A stretch of 64,000 nucleotides of DNA, taken from positions 186,001 to 250,000 of the forward strand of contig CAWAZY010000004.1 in assembly GCA_963786675.1 (NCBI GenBank). The letters are read 5' to 3'. Below the pieces are notes generated by a model. The model was given only the letters and a program-made list of their open reading frames with translations. It searched no databases and was not told where the DNA came from. This DNA is from JAGVSR01 sp963786675. GTDB taxonomy: Bacteria > Pseudomonadota > Alphaproteobacteria > Rhizobiales > Hyphomicrobiaceae. Below are positions 36,759-45,631 of the stretch, piece by piece (position 1 is the stretch's first letter; every line of letters begins with the position of its first letter). The position numbers were made by a program, and so were the translations under genes.

Positions 36759-38390
36759 CTACAGCCCCAAAGCCTGACCGAGACCGGACAGAAGCGGGTT
36801 GGTGCTGCGCTGCTCGAAGACAGCGACGACGGGAAGCCCCGATCGATAGCGCTCGAAGTCCGACACACGCACGGGATCATCGAAGGCAACGGTCACCTTG
36901 GCCGAACGATCCTTGGAGCCGCGCCATTCGTAACCCACGCCGCCTTGCGCTTCCTGCTCGCGCAGGAATCCGGTCGTCCGGTCGATCGAGCGAATACGCC
37001 CCGTCAGATTCTCGCCCAGCGCGGGGATGAAGAGCAAAACCTCGTCGCCCAGCCCAAGCCGAACCACCTCATCCTGCCGCAGAAACGCGGTGACTTCACG
37101 CTGCCGCCGGTCCTCGATCAACGCGATGACGTCGCCGCGCCGGACATTGGCCTTGCCCTTCTTGCGTACATCCACGACCGTGCCGTCGATGGGCGCGCGC
37201 AACGCTGTCTGCTCGCGCTGATTAAGCTGGGCAATGTAACGCTGCTGAGCGAGCTGGATCTCATGTTCGATCAGCCGGACTTCCGCCTCGATCTGCGCAC
37301 TCTGACCGATAATGTTGCCGTTGCCGACGGTCGCATCGCCGGAATAGAGCCGCTTGCCGCTGTTGTTGGACGCAAGCTCAACGCGCGAGGTCAGCTCGAT
37401 CCGCCGGATCTCCAAACCATTTCTCAGCTTCAGGCGTTCGCGGCGCGCTTCGTCGAGCTTGGCGTCGGTCGTGAAGCCCTTGGCGTGTAACTGCGCTAAG
37501 CGCGCTTCGTTGTTTTCGGCGATCGTCAGCTGGGCCGCCAGCGATTCCATCTCGACGCGGGTCTGCTGGATGTTCTTCATTTCCAGTGAGGCGTAGTTCT
37601 TGACCAGCTCAAGCTCTTCGAGTTGGCGCCGCTTCATGAACGCCAGCTTCGCCTTTTTCTCCTGGACGGCGATTTCCGCGAACTCGATCTCACGCTCGAT
37701 CTCGCCGTCGATGAGACGGGCAATTTCTTCCTGCGCACGGACCTCGCGGCCCGGCACCAGGCCTGTCGCGTCCACAACGCCATCGGCGCGTGCGACAATC
37801 GTCTCAATGGGTGCGGTAATGACGGCCGTTTCGACCTCCATGCGGAACATGGTCGAATAGGCAATGATGCCGGCATAACTGAAAATCAGCGCGCCAAGTC
37901 CGAGGTATATCGCCGACATCACAACGGTTTTTGCGGGCCAGCGCCGGACGGGTACCAGCCTGTCGGCTGCGCGCGGCAGATCTGGCTGGAGCGACGCCGG
38001 CGTCACCGGCACGTCGATGCGCTGGATAGTGTCTTCCACATCCACCATGGAGCCGCGAATCAGCTCCTCGATGAAATGCTGCATCAGTTCGCGTTCGCGC
38101 TCACGAATCTCGGTGTAGCGCACCGCGAACATACCCGCTGCCGGATTGGTTCGAACCACCTCGGCTTCGACTTTGAACGTGACGTCGAAGCCTTGAAAGG
38201 GCAGCGTCAGGTTGAGCGAAATTTCGGAGCCGGTCGCCGGCATCCGCCCGGTAAAGCCTTCGACGCGCAGGCCACCCAACGACCAGTCAGCCGCTCGCAT
38301 CGCGACGCCGCCGACCTCGACATAAAGAGGCGCGGTGACACGATGGTGGCGCCGCTGGTCCGGCCGCTCCCGTCTGACTTTGACCGTCAT
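36759..38390 (-). CDS. alg44: Alg44-like c-di-GMP receptor and membrane fusion protein
   Basis: The 543-residue protein opens with a PilZ domain. The c-di-GMP motifs RRHHR (Arg13-Arg17) and DWSLGG (Asp35 to Gly40) are both intact. One membrane helix follows (about 160-180, MSAIYLGLGALIFSYAGIIA), then a HlyD-like periplasmic part with a long coiled coil, the lipoyl half LRAPIDGTVVDVRKKGKANV and a beta-barrel. This is the Alg44 layout, in which c-di-GMP binding switches on Alg8. It is longer than the roughly 390-residue Pseudomonas protein, mainly through the coiled coil, which could reach further across the periplasm. It is the first gene of alg44-alg8-algD. Confidence 0.87.
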   Translation of the reverse strand: MTVKVRRERPDQRRHHRVTAPLYVEVGGVAMRAADWSLGGLRVEGFTGRMPATGSEISLNLTLPFQGFDVTFKVEAEVVRTNPAAGMFAVRYTEIRERERELMQHFIEELIRGSMVDVEDTIQRIDVPVTPASLQPDLPRAADRLVPVRRWPAKTVVMSAIYLGLGALIFSYAGIIAYSTMFRMEVETAVITAPIETIVARADGVVDATGLVPGREVRAQEEIARLIDGEIEREIEFAEIAVQEKKAKLAFMKRRQLEELELVKNYASLEMKNIQQTRVEMESLAAQLTIAENNEARLAQLHAKGFTTDAKLDEARRERLKLRNGLEIRRIELTSRVELASNNSGKRLYSGDATVGNGNIIGQSAQIEAEVRLIEHEIQLAQQRYIAQLNQREQTALRAPIDGTVVDVRKKGKANVRRGDVIALIEDRRQREVTAFLRQDEVVRLGLGDEVLLFIPALGENLTGRIRSIDRTTGFLREQEAQGGVGYEWRGSKDRSAKVTVAFDDPVRVSDFERYRSGLPVVAVFEQRSTNPLLSGLGQALGL

Positions 38391-38643
38391 GGACTTTTTG
38401 GTCCGCTACGCAAACGCACGCGAGGCAGCCTCGCGAGAAGCCGCCATGAAAGAAAGTTGTTGCACGTCTCGGGTTAACAACGACTTGGCGCCAGCCGCGT
38501 TTGGACCCGCTGGACAGCGGTGTTTGGCGTTCCCTCAGCGACCGGCCTGTCACAAGCGACCGATCCAATGGCGCTGCAATTGTTTGATTTCCCTATGATC
38601 CTCCAATTTCACAGCAACGGCGGCGCTCCGTATACAGCACCCT

Positions 38644-38658
38644 TTAACAGGCCGTTAA
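38644..38658. promoter_or_regulatory. Candidate CtrA box upstream of alg44
   Basis: The sequence TTAA-CAGGCCG-TTAA is an exact match to the full CtrA consensus TTAA-N7-TTAA. It sits about 255 bases before the alg44 start and overlaps the last bases of the dehydrogenase gene. Such an exact match should be rare in a GC-rich window. Position relative to a promoter is unknown. Confidence 0.3.
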
Positions 38659-40115
38659 CGCGGGCGCGGCGGGGTGGAGCCCCCGTCCGGCAGGATCTTG
38701 CCCGGATTTAGGATGCCATCCGGATCGAAGGCCCGTTTGATAGCAGCCATGGCACCGACCGCCGCGCCGGCCTCGGCGGGCAGATAGGCCGCTTTGCCCT
38801 GGCCGATCCCGTGTTCGCCGGTGCAGGTTCCTTCCATGCGGATGGCCCGCGCGGCCAGCCGGTCCAGATACCGGGACATGCGCTCCGCCGCGCCCGGATC
38901 ACCGGGCTCGAGAACCACGATGGAGTGGAAGTTGCCGTCTCCGACATGGCCGACGATGGGAGCCACGAGATCGTGCGCCGCGATATCCGCAATCGTTTCC
39001 GTGAGGCATTCGGCAAGCCGCGAGATCGGAACGCAAACGTCCGTCACTACAAACGTTCGGCCCGGCCAAGCCGATCGCACCGACCAGAAGCAGTCGTGGC
39101 GGGCTTTCCATAGCCGGCGCCGGTCGTCGTCCGCTTCCGCGTGACCAGCGCAGCGGCCCCCATGCCCCGCGGCGATCTCATCGAACAGGCGCAAATGCTC
39201 GCGGGTGGCCTCCGGCGTCCCCGAGACCTCGACAAACAGCGCCGGACCACCGGTGGGGTGAGTTGTCCCTGATTGAGCATTCACCACCGACAACATCGTC
39301 GGGTCCAGGAGTTCGATGCGCGCCAGCAGCAGATCCGACTGAATAGCTTCCGTGGTCGTGGCCGCGACGGCCTCCATAGAGGAGAACGTATACACGCCGG
39401 CCAAGGTCACGGCAGGCCGCGCCGCGAGCCGCAATGTCAGTTCGACCAGAATGCCCAACGTGCCTTCCGATCCGACGAACAGATGCGTCAGATCATAGCC
39501 GGCGGCGGATTTGCGCGCCCGCGTCCCGGTCGAAATAACCTCGCCGCTCGCCAGCACCGCCTTCACGGCAACCACAGCTTCGCGCATCGAACCGTGACGG
39601 ACGGTCATGGTGCCCGATGCGCGCGTGGCGGCCATGCCGCCCAGTGTCGCCGCCCCGGCCCCGGGATCGACCGGAAAGAAAAGTCCGGTGTCGCGCAGAC
39701 CCGCGTTTAACTGGTCCAATGTAATGCCCGGTTCGACCGTGACGTCCATATCACCGGGGCGAACCTCCAGAATTCGCGCCATGCGGGAAAAGTCGAGACA
39801 TAGCCCACCGCGCGGCGCGTTGACCTGCCCTTCGAGCGATGTTCCAGCGCCGTATGGGATGACGGGAATGTCATGCGCCCGCGCAACTTCAAGAACGAAT
39901 TGGACGTCCGCGGTACTCTCCGGCCAGATCACCGCATCGGGTGGCTGACAGAGCAGGCCGGTGAGGGTGGACGCATGTTGCGCCCTGATATCGGCCCCCA
40001 CGCCGAGCCGGTCTCCGAACCGGCTGCGTAACAGTTCTAGCGCCGCTGTCGTCACCGGTTCGAGGGACCCACGCGCAGGTCCGTGCGTGTCTGAAATTTT
40101 GGCATCCCAAGGCGA
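38655..40115 (-). CDS. FAD-linked D-lactate/glycolate-type dehydrogenase
   Basis: About 486 residues from the GTG at 40115, which has a GGGAG site. A PCMH-type FAD domain (IPVIPYGAGTSLEGQVNAPR, FFPVDPGAGAATLGGMAATR) is followed by the FAD-oxidase C-terminal domain (PIVGHVGDGNFHSIVV and CTGEHGIGQGKAAYLPAEAG). This is the arrangement of cytochrome-linked D-lactate dehydrogenase and of GlcD. As no GlcE or GlcF gene is adjacent, a stand-alone D-lactate dehydrogenase is the more likely reading. It precedes alg44 on the same strand by 264 bases but shares no obvious function with it. Confidence 0.88.
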   Translation of the reverse strand, partial: SPWDAKISDTHGPARGSLEPVTTAALELLRSRFGDRLGVGADIRAQHASTLTGLLCQPPDAVIWPESTADVQFVLEVARAHDIPVIPYGAGTSLEGQVNAPRGGLCLDFSRMARILEVRPGDMDVTVEPGITLDQLNAGLRDTGLFFPVDPGAGAATLGGMAATRASGTMTVRHGSMREAVVAVKAVLASGEVISTGTRARKSAAGYDLTHLFVGSEGTLGILVELTLRLAARPAVTLAGVYTFSSMEAVAATTTEAIQSDLLLARIELLDPTMLSVVNAQSGTTHPTGGPALFVEVSGTPEATREHLRLFDEIAAGHGGRCAGHAEADDDRRRLWKARHDCFWSVRSAWPGRTFVVTDVCVPISRLAECLTETIADIAAHDLVAPIVGHVGDGNFHSIVVLEPGDPGAAERMSRYLDRLAARAIRMEGTCTGEHGIGQGKAAYLPAEAGAAVGAMAAIKRAFDPDGILNPGKILPDGGSTPPRPR

Positions 40116-40460
40116 CACGGCGGCTCCCGCGACTGACGAACAGGATCGGCATAAAACCAACGCTAAAGCGATGCGGGGATTGGATCAATCGGCTCAGTGC
40201 ATTGAATTTCGGTGCTCTTCCGCACCTCGATTGCCGACAATCGGATCGCACACTTGTTCCGCGGAGACGGAAATTGATTCGCCGGCAAGGCAAAATCCCG
40301 CCCCATCTCAGAAACAGGCAATTTGTGTGATAAATGAGCACCACCATTTCGGTACGAACACCTCCTAATGGGCGGCGGCTTGCCTTTCCCTGGCGCTCGG
40401 ATTGAGATAGGCCCTGTGGCGAAGCCGGGGGCTTCCAACCAAGCACAGGGGAGTAAATTC
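40116..40460. other. Divergent intergenic region
   Basis: This gap lies between the leftward dehydrogenase gene and the rightward three-module secreted-protein gene and should hold both promoters. GGGGAG at about 40448-40453 is the ribosome site of the rightward gene. No RNA gene or clear operator is seen. Confidence 0.45.
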
Positions 40461-41678
40461 ATGTTTCGTAGGCTGGTAATGGCAGGCCTCGCCGTAATGG
40501 CGGCCGGCGCATTGTCGGTTGCGAATGCCCAGGATCTCGTGGGCATCGCGACCGAAAAGATCGACGTCAGCAGCAATGGCAGTGCGTCCATCGACGTGAG
40601 CAGCGCGCCGGGAGCCTTCCGTGGCATCCGCGTCAAGAACAAGGGTGGCAACCTGATCGATCTGTCTCGCGTACAGATCGTCTACAGCGACGGCTCCGTG
40701 CACAATGAAGATCGCCAGATCGACATGAAGTCCGGCGAACGCAGCCGCGAAATTGCTGGCGGCTCCTCGGACAAATTCATCGACAAAGTCAACCTGACTT
40801 GGAAGGGCTCCAAGGGCTCGACATCTGTCCAGGTGCTTGGCCTCCAAACTCGTGATGGCCGCAAAATGGTGCGTCCGCGCAAGCCTGCAACGGGCGATCT
40901 TTCAGCGGCACCTACCGATTCCACGCCAACAGCGACGGACGGCAAAGGCCCCATTGTTGACGGCAATGACGTCATGTTCGGCTACCAGAACGTCGGCTTC
41001 GGCATCGATCGCGACATCATCAAGATCGGCGGCGAAATCGGCAAGTTCGATCGTGTCCGCCTCCGCGTGCTGGGCAACGACGTGCATCTGAACTCGGTGC
41101 GTGTGAATTACATGGACGGAACGGGCGAAACCATCGCGCTCGATGCCGACGTGAAGGCCAACACGCGGACCTCGTGGATGGAAGTCGACGGTAAGAAGTT
41201 CATCCGCGAAATCCAGATGAGCTATCGCTCGAAGCCCAACTTCAAGGGCCAAGCGCGCGTCGAGGTCACCGGTCAGTTCGCCAAGAACTGGCTTGGCCCG
41301 AACGGCGAAGGCAAGCAGTACAATCAGGGCTGGGTTCTTCTGGGCGCGCAGACTGCTGGGTTCACGGGCTTCGACAAGGACGTGATCACGGTCGGAAAGA
41401 ATGAAGGCGGCTTCACGAAGCTGCGCGTCATCGCCAAGGACCGGGCCATCACGCTGCGCGAAGTGCGCGTCGTGTTCTTCACGGGCCCCGACGAAGTTTT
41501 CGCCATGCGCGAACGCATCGATCCGGGCAACCCGTACGGCCCGCTGGAATTCAAGGGTGGCCGCTCGGCCATCAAGGAAATCCAGGCCAAGTACCGGTCG
41601 CGATTCGATCTGGCCAAGGGTCTGAAGAACCTCTTCGAGGGCACACCCGCCGTCGTGGAACTTTGGGGTCAGCATTAG
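40461..41678 (+). CDS. Exported protein with three repeated beta-rich modules
   Basis: The 405-residue product has a signal peptide (LVMAGLAVMAAGALSVANAQ) and then three homologous modules of about 100 residues. Each has a core of the type KFDRVRLRVLGNDVHLNSVR, then a (Y/F)-x-D/G-G turn, and ends with IREIQMSYRSK and VEVTGQ. Parallel strings are FRGIRVKNKGGNLIDLSRVQ in module one and FTKLRVIAKDRAITLREVRV in module three. I know the module from DUF2541-like exported proteins, of unknown function. A Pro/Thr linker lies between modules one and two. A strong GGGGAG site and terminator suggest a monocistronic, well expressed gene. Confidence 0.75.
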   Translation: MFRRLVMAGLAVMAAGALSVANAQDLVGIATEKIDVSSNGSASIDVSSAPGAFRGIRVKNKGGNLIDLSRVQIVYSDGSVHNEDRQIDMKSGERSREIAGGSSDKFIDKVNLTWKGSKGSTSVQVLGLQTRDGRKMVRPRKPATGDLSAAPTDSTPTATDGKGPIVDGNDVMFGYQNVGFGIDRDIIKIGGEIGKFDRVRLRVLGNDVHLNSVRVNYMDGTGETIALDADVKANTRTSWMEVDGKKFIREIQMSYRSKPNFKGQARVEVTGQFAKNWLGPNGEGKQYNQGWVLLGAQTAGFTGFDKDVITVGKNEGGFTKLRVIAKDRAITLREVRVVFFTGPDEVFAMRERIDPGNPYGPLEFKGGRSAIKEIQAKYRSRFDLAKGLKNLFEGTPAVVELWGQH

Positions 41679-41714
41679 ACGCCGCCGTTCCAATGGCTTT
41701 CACAACGCAAGGAG

Positions 41715-41741
41715 GGGCCGCGGCACAGCCGCGGCCCTTTT
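41715..41741 (+). terminator. Rho-independent terminator after the three-module gene
   Basis: A 10-bp perfect stem (41715-41724 with 41728-41737, GGGCCGCGGC/GCCGCGGCCC) with a three-base loop, followed directly by TTTT. It lies 37 bases past the stop codon. Confidence 0.88.
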
Positions 41742-42010
41742 GCACATCCCGCACAGCCCGGCGCAACCGCCTTGAAAATGACGCAGCGCGCCGATGAATG
41801 CGTCATCGCGTTGATATGGATCATGTGTTCGCTTTGCGAACCGATCCAATCACGGCGGGGTCCTGAGGCCGCTTTCGCACAGTCATCTGCTTTTCAACGT
41901 GGGAAAGGCATATTCACCGTGAAGAAGGCTCGCAGCAGCAACAGGAATATGCTACCCGCCTGAACATCGGCGATCCATCAACCCACATATCAATCTGGAT
42001 TAGACAGATC

Positions 42011-43099
42011 GTGCCTCAAGCCTCTGCCGTCGCGCTCGCAGCGCCCCGCATCTCCTCGCCTGATGACACCCCGGAAAATTCCGTCATCGATCGCAAGGCA
42101 CTCAAAGAGCAAGCCATGCGGCTGGCCGCGCACTGTGCGCAGTTCCGCGGGGCGCAGAATCACCGGGCCTATATTCAGCTGGCCACGACCATCGTGCCCT
42201 TTCTGGCCATCGTCACCGCGATGTTCATGACTGTGGAGACGAATTATCTGCTGACCCTCCTGCTGGCCATTCCGGGCGGGCTTCTGGTCGTCAGATTCTT
42301 CATCATCCAGCACGACTGCGGTCACGGGTCGTTCTTCTCGTCCAACACGGCCAACACATGGATGGGTCGCGCCGTCAGCCTGATCACCGTGACGCCCTAT
42401 GGCTTATGGCGCCGCGAGCATGCACAGCATCACGCAACCTCGGGGCACCTCGAGAAGCGCGGCGTCGGCGACATCGACACGCTGACCGTCGCCGAATGGA
42501 ATGAGCTTTCGACGCTCGGCAAGCTCCGCTACCGTCTCTACCGCAATCCTGTGATCCTCTTTGGACTTGGCGTGCCGTTCTACTTTCTGATCTTGCAGCG
42601 CTTGCCTTGGTTTCATCCCTACACAGCGCGCGAGACGTGGAAGAGTGTCATGGGTCTGAATTTGGGGCTCGCGGTCGTTTACGGCATTATTGGCGCCTTC
42701 ACGGGCTATTCGAACCTCTTCTTTGTCGTCTGGCCGCTGGTTCACATCGCGGCCGCGGCTGGCGGCTGGCTCTTCTTCATCCAGCACCAGTTCGAGGAGA
42801 CGGTCTGGGAGAATGCGGGCGATTGGACGTTCCAGGTCGCAGCGCTCTACGGCAGCTCCTACTACGCGCTGAACCCCGTCCTCAATTGGTTCACCGGTTC
42901 CATCGGCCTGCATCATATCCATCATCTCAACAGCATGATCCCGAACTATCGGCTGAAAGATTGCATCGCCGGCAGTCCTGAGCTTCAGAACATGAACCGG
43001 ATCACGCTGTGGGAAAGCTTCAAATGCGCGAACCTGAAGCTGTGGGATGAAGAGAACCGCCGCTTGGTGACGTTCCGGGAAGCCGCCGCAATGGCGTAA
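42011..43099 (+). CDS. Membrane fatty acid desaturase
   Basis: A 362-residue integral membrane di-iron desaturase. All three histidine boxes are present: HDCGHGSFF, HAQHHATSG and GLHHIHHLNS. About four membrane helices are visible (ATTIVPFLAIVTAMFM, LLTLLLAIPGGLLVVRFFI, VMGLNLGLAVVYGIIGA, LVHIAAAAGGWLFFI). It should introduce a double bond into membrane acyl chains; the FAD2-like order of boxes fits a delta-12 type or related enzyme. It starts at a GTG and stands alone, ending at a terminator. Confidence 0.9.
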   Translation: MPQASAVALAAPRISSPDDTPENSVIDRKALKEQAMRLAAHCAQFRGAQNHRAYIQLATTIVPFLAIVTAMFMTVETNYLLTLLLAIPGGLLVVRFFIIQHDCGHGSFFSSNTANTWMGRAVSLITVTPYGLWRREHAQHHATSGHLEKRGVGDIDTLTVAEWNELSTLGKLRYRLYRNPVILFGLGVPFYFLILQRLPWFHPYTARETWKSVMGLNLGLAVVYGIIGAFTGYSNLFFVVWPLVHIAAAAGGWLFFIQHQFEETVWENAGDWTFQVAALYGSSYYALNPVLNWFTGSIGLHHIHHLNSMIPNYRLKDCIAGSPELQNMNRITLWESFKCANLKLWDEENRRLVTFREAAAMA

Positions 43100-43132
43100 A
43101 CCTGCCACGAACGGCACTCGTGACCTTCGAAG

Positions 43133-43163
43133 CGGCGCGCAGCCAACCACTGCGCGCCGTTTT
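43133..43163 (+). terminator. Rho-independent terminator after the desaturase gene
   Basis: A 10-bp perfect stem (CGGCGCGCAG at 43133-43142, CTGCGCGCCG at 43150-43159) with a seven-base loop and a TTTT tail. It separates the desaturase from the convergent small gene. Confidence 0.85.
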
Positions 43164-43204
43164 CTATTGGCGGTCCACAGTCGCGTTCAAACCACTGGAA
43201 ACGA

Positions 43205-43615
43205 TCACACACCGGTCGGAGGGCGCGGCCAGTCCGCATCCCACACCAGGAAGCCCGCAGCACCGGTGGCGCTCATGGCCTCCACGACGGCCATATTGTC
43301 AAAGCCGACGAGCCGCGCCTGCATTTCATGGACAAGTTCGTGCTCGCCCGTGGCACCCATCGGCACAAGCAAGGCTCGGCGCCGGTCGCGGCCCTGTAGC
43401 AGCCATGATAATTCCGGCGGTTCCTTGAACGCGTCCCCCGTCACCAGTCCCACGGTGGCAATCTCCGCCCAGGCGATGACATTGGGTGCGGCGCCAGAGC
43501 GCTCCAACGCAATCCCAGCTTCATCGAAGGTCACACGGACGTTCGAGATCGGAGGTACCGGCCGCGCCGGCCCTCCGCCTGGTCTGACGAGCATCTGCCA
43601 AAGCCAGTCGAGCAT
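43205..43615 (-). CDS. Conserved hypothetical cytosolic protein
   Basis: I do not recognise a characterised family. The 136-residue product begins MLDWLWQMLVRPGGGP, then VRVTFDEAGIALERSGA, AWAEIATVGLVTGDAF and PPELSWLLQGRDRRRALLVP. That pattern of strands resembles a small PH-like or immunity-type domain. There is no signal peptide or membrane helix. It is convergent with the desaturase gene and follows pckA on the same strand by about 100 bases. Confidence 0.65.
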   Translation of the reverse strand: MLDWLWQMLVRPGGGPARPVPPISNVRVTFDEAGIALERSGAAPNVIAWAEIATVGLVTGDAFKEPPELSWLLQGRDRRRALLVPMGATGEHELVHEMQARLVGFDNMAVVEAMSATGAAGFLVWDADWPRPPTGV

Positions 43616-43718
43616 CCCATCCTCGCGTGGCTGCCTCTCAAGGCAAACGCCAGATTAGCCCGGCGCGCCCAGTCGAACGCTGCGGGAGCTTAATCCAGGA
43701 TCGGTCGGGATGCGACGG

Positions 43719-45308
43719 CTAAGCGGCAGCCTCGCGCTGCAGACCGGGCCGCGCGTTGCGGACTTCCGCATCCACAAGGGCTTCGTATTTGGCGAAATTC
43801 GCCTCGAACATGGCCACGAGGGCCGCCGCCGTTTGATCATAGGCAACCGGATCGGCCCAGGTCTCGCGGGGGGTCAAGAGCTTGGAATCGACGCCGGGTA
43901 ACGCCAGCGGCACTTGAAATCCGAACTGGGGATCCGTGCGCATGGGCTGCGATTTCAGATCGCCCGACAGCGCCGCATCCAGAAGCGCACGCGTCACCTT
44001 GATGGGCATGCGTGAACCAATGCCGTACTTGCCGCCGGTCCATCCGGTGTTGACGAGCCAGCAATCGACACCATGCTCGGCAATCAATCGGCGCAATAGG
44101 GTGCCATAGACGGAGGGATGACGCGGCATGAAGGGCGCGCCGAAACACGTCGAGAAGGTCGCTTGAGGCTCCGCGCCCATGCCTTTTTCGGTGCCGGCCA
44201 CCTTGGCCGTATAACCGGACAGAAAATGGTAGACGGCCTGCGCCGGCGTGAGCCGGGCAATCGGCGGTAGCACCCCGAACGCATCCGCCGTCAGCATCAC
44301 GATGCTTTTGGGGTGACCAGCCACGCCGGTGGCGCTGGCATTGGCGATATGCTCCAGCGGATAGGCCGCGCGCGTGTTCTCGGTCAAGCGCCCGTCGTCG
44401 AAGTCTGTCTCTCCCGAAGCCGGGTCGACGATCACATTTTCAAGCACCGCCCCGAAGCGGCTGGCGGCCGCATGGATTTCCGGTTCGGCCGCGCGCGAGA
44501 GCCTGATGGTCTTTGCGTAGCACCCGCCTTCAAAATTGAAGATGCCGTTCTCCGACCAGCCATGCTCGTCGTCGCCGAGCAGCGTGCGATTGGGATCGGC
44601 GGACAGCGTCGTCTTGCCCGTCCCCGAAAGCCCGAAGAAAACAGCACTATCGCCGTCCTTGCCGACATTGGCTGAGCAATGCATGGGCATGACGTTCTTT
44701 TGCGGCAGGCGGTAGTTGAGATACGTGAAGACGCTCTTTTTGATTTCGCCGGCGTAAGACGTGCCACCGATCAGAACGATACGGCGCGTGAGGTTCAAGG
44801 CGATGACCGTTTCCGACCGCGTGCCGTGATAATCGGGCGCGGCGCGGAAACTCGGAAGTGCAACGATCGTCAATCCCGGCTCGAAGCCGTCAAGCTCGCT
44901 AGCCTCGGGACGGCGCAGCAGGTGCCGGATGAACAGCGAATGCCAAGCGTACTCGCAGAACACCCGTGTAGGCAGCCGGTGCGTCGGATCCGCGCCCGCG
45001 TAGAGATCCTGGACGAACAGTTCCTTGAGTTTGGCGAAGGCGAGAAAATCGTGCAGCAGCCGGTCGAACTGCTCTTCGGTCATCGACTTGTTGTTATCCC
45101 ACCAGATCGCGGGATCGGTATCGGCATCGCGCACGATGAACTTGTCGTTCACGCTGCGGCCCGTGTGCTGCCCGGTCTCGACGACGAAGGCTCCCGATGC
45201 CGCGAGCCGGCCCTCGTTGCGGCGGATGGCGGTCTCAACCAGCTCCGGCGTCGTGTTATTGATCGACAGCTTGCGGCAGGCGTTGAGTGGGAAAATCTCG
45301 GGCGTCAT
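43719..45308 (-). CDS. pckA: Phosphoenolpyruvate carboxykinase (ATP)
   Basis: PckA turns oxaloacetate and ATP into PEP, CO2 and ADP, the entry to gluconeogenesis. The roughly 529-residue product has the kinase motifs FFGLSGTGKTTLSADPNRTL and LLGDDEHGW, as well as NFEGGCYAK and the substrate site TGRSVNDKF. In this bacterial order pckA commonly lies divergent to chvI-chvG, and ChvG/ChvI affects its expression in Agrobacterium; here a HugZ-like gene sits between. I place the start at the ATG 45308; an in-frame GTG at 45323 would add five residues. Confidence 0.96.
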   Translation of the reverse strand: MTPEIFPLNACRKLSINNTTPELVETAIRRNEGRLAASGAFVVETGQHTGRSVNDKFIVRDADTDPAIWWDNNKSMTEEQFDRLLHDFLAFAKLKELFVQDLYAGADPTHRLPTRVFCEYAWHSLFIRHLLRRPEASELDGFEPGLTIVALPSFRAAPDYHGTRSETVIALNLTRRIVLIGGTSYAGEIKKSVFTYLNYRLPQKNVMPMHCSANVGKDGDSAVFFGLSGTGKTTLSADPNRTLLGDDEHGWSENGIFNFEGGCYAKTIRLSRAAEPEIHAAASRFGAVLENVIVDPASGETDFDDGRLTENTRAAYPLEHIANASATGVAGHPKSIVMLTADAFGVLPPIARLTPAQAVYHFLSGYTAKVAGTEKGMGAEPQATFSTCFGAPFMPRHPSVYGTLLRRLIAEHGVDCWLVNTGWTGGKYGIGSRMPIKVTRALLDAALSGDLKSQPMRTDPQFGFQVPLALPGVDSKLLTPRETWADPVAYDQTAAALVAMFEANFAKYEALVDAEVRNARPGLQREAAA

Positions 45309-45631
45309 TGGAGGCAGGCTCACTTCCAGAATTCGAGCTATGCGCCGGGCTCTGCGGCCCTGGGGCGCGATGGGGACGAACGTTACTCCCTGGTCAGCAT
45401 CAGGTCCGGTCGTTCAATGCCGGAGCCTTGTTCGGCTGAACCGCATGTGTGCGGGACGCACAATTCACGTCAGCGCGCGTTGACGGCAAGCATACGGCTG
45501 AAAAGTTACCGTTACGAGGGTTACGCAAAGACCTTGCCATGACCGCGCTTCGATAGGCGCACAGTGGGCGAAACTCAAGCTATTCCAAAGTATAGGCCGT
45601 GCGGACGCAGACGCGCCAGCCCGGCGCGACG
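45309..45631. other. Intergenic region between hugZ-like gene and pckA
   Basis: Both flanking genes run leftward, so this stretch should carry the pckA promoter and the end of the HugZ-like transcript. No hairpin terminator or RNA is recognised. Confidence 0.4.

Noticed and set aside
41778..41806. 8-bp inverted repeat ATGACGCA/TGCGTCAT upstream of the desaturase gene
   Set aside because: Perfect 8-bp arms with a 13-base spacer are expected many times by chance in 64 kb, and nothing ties it to a known regulator.
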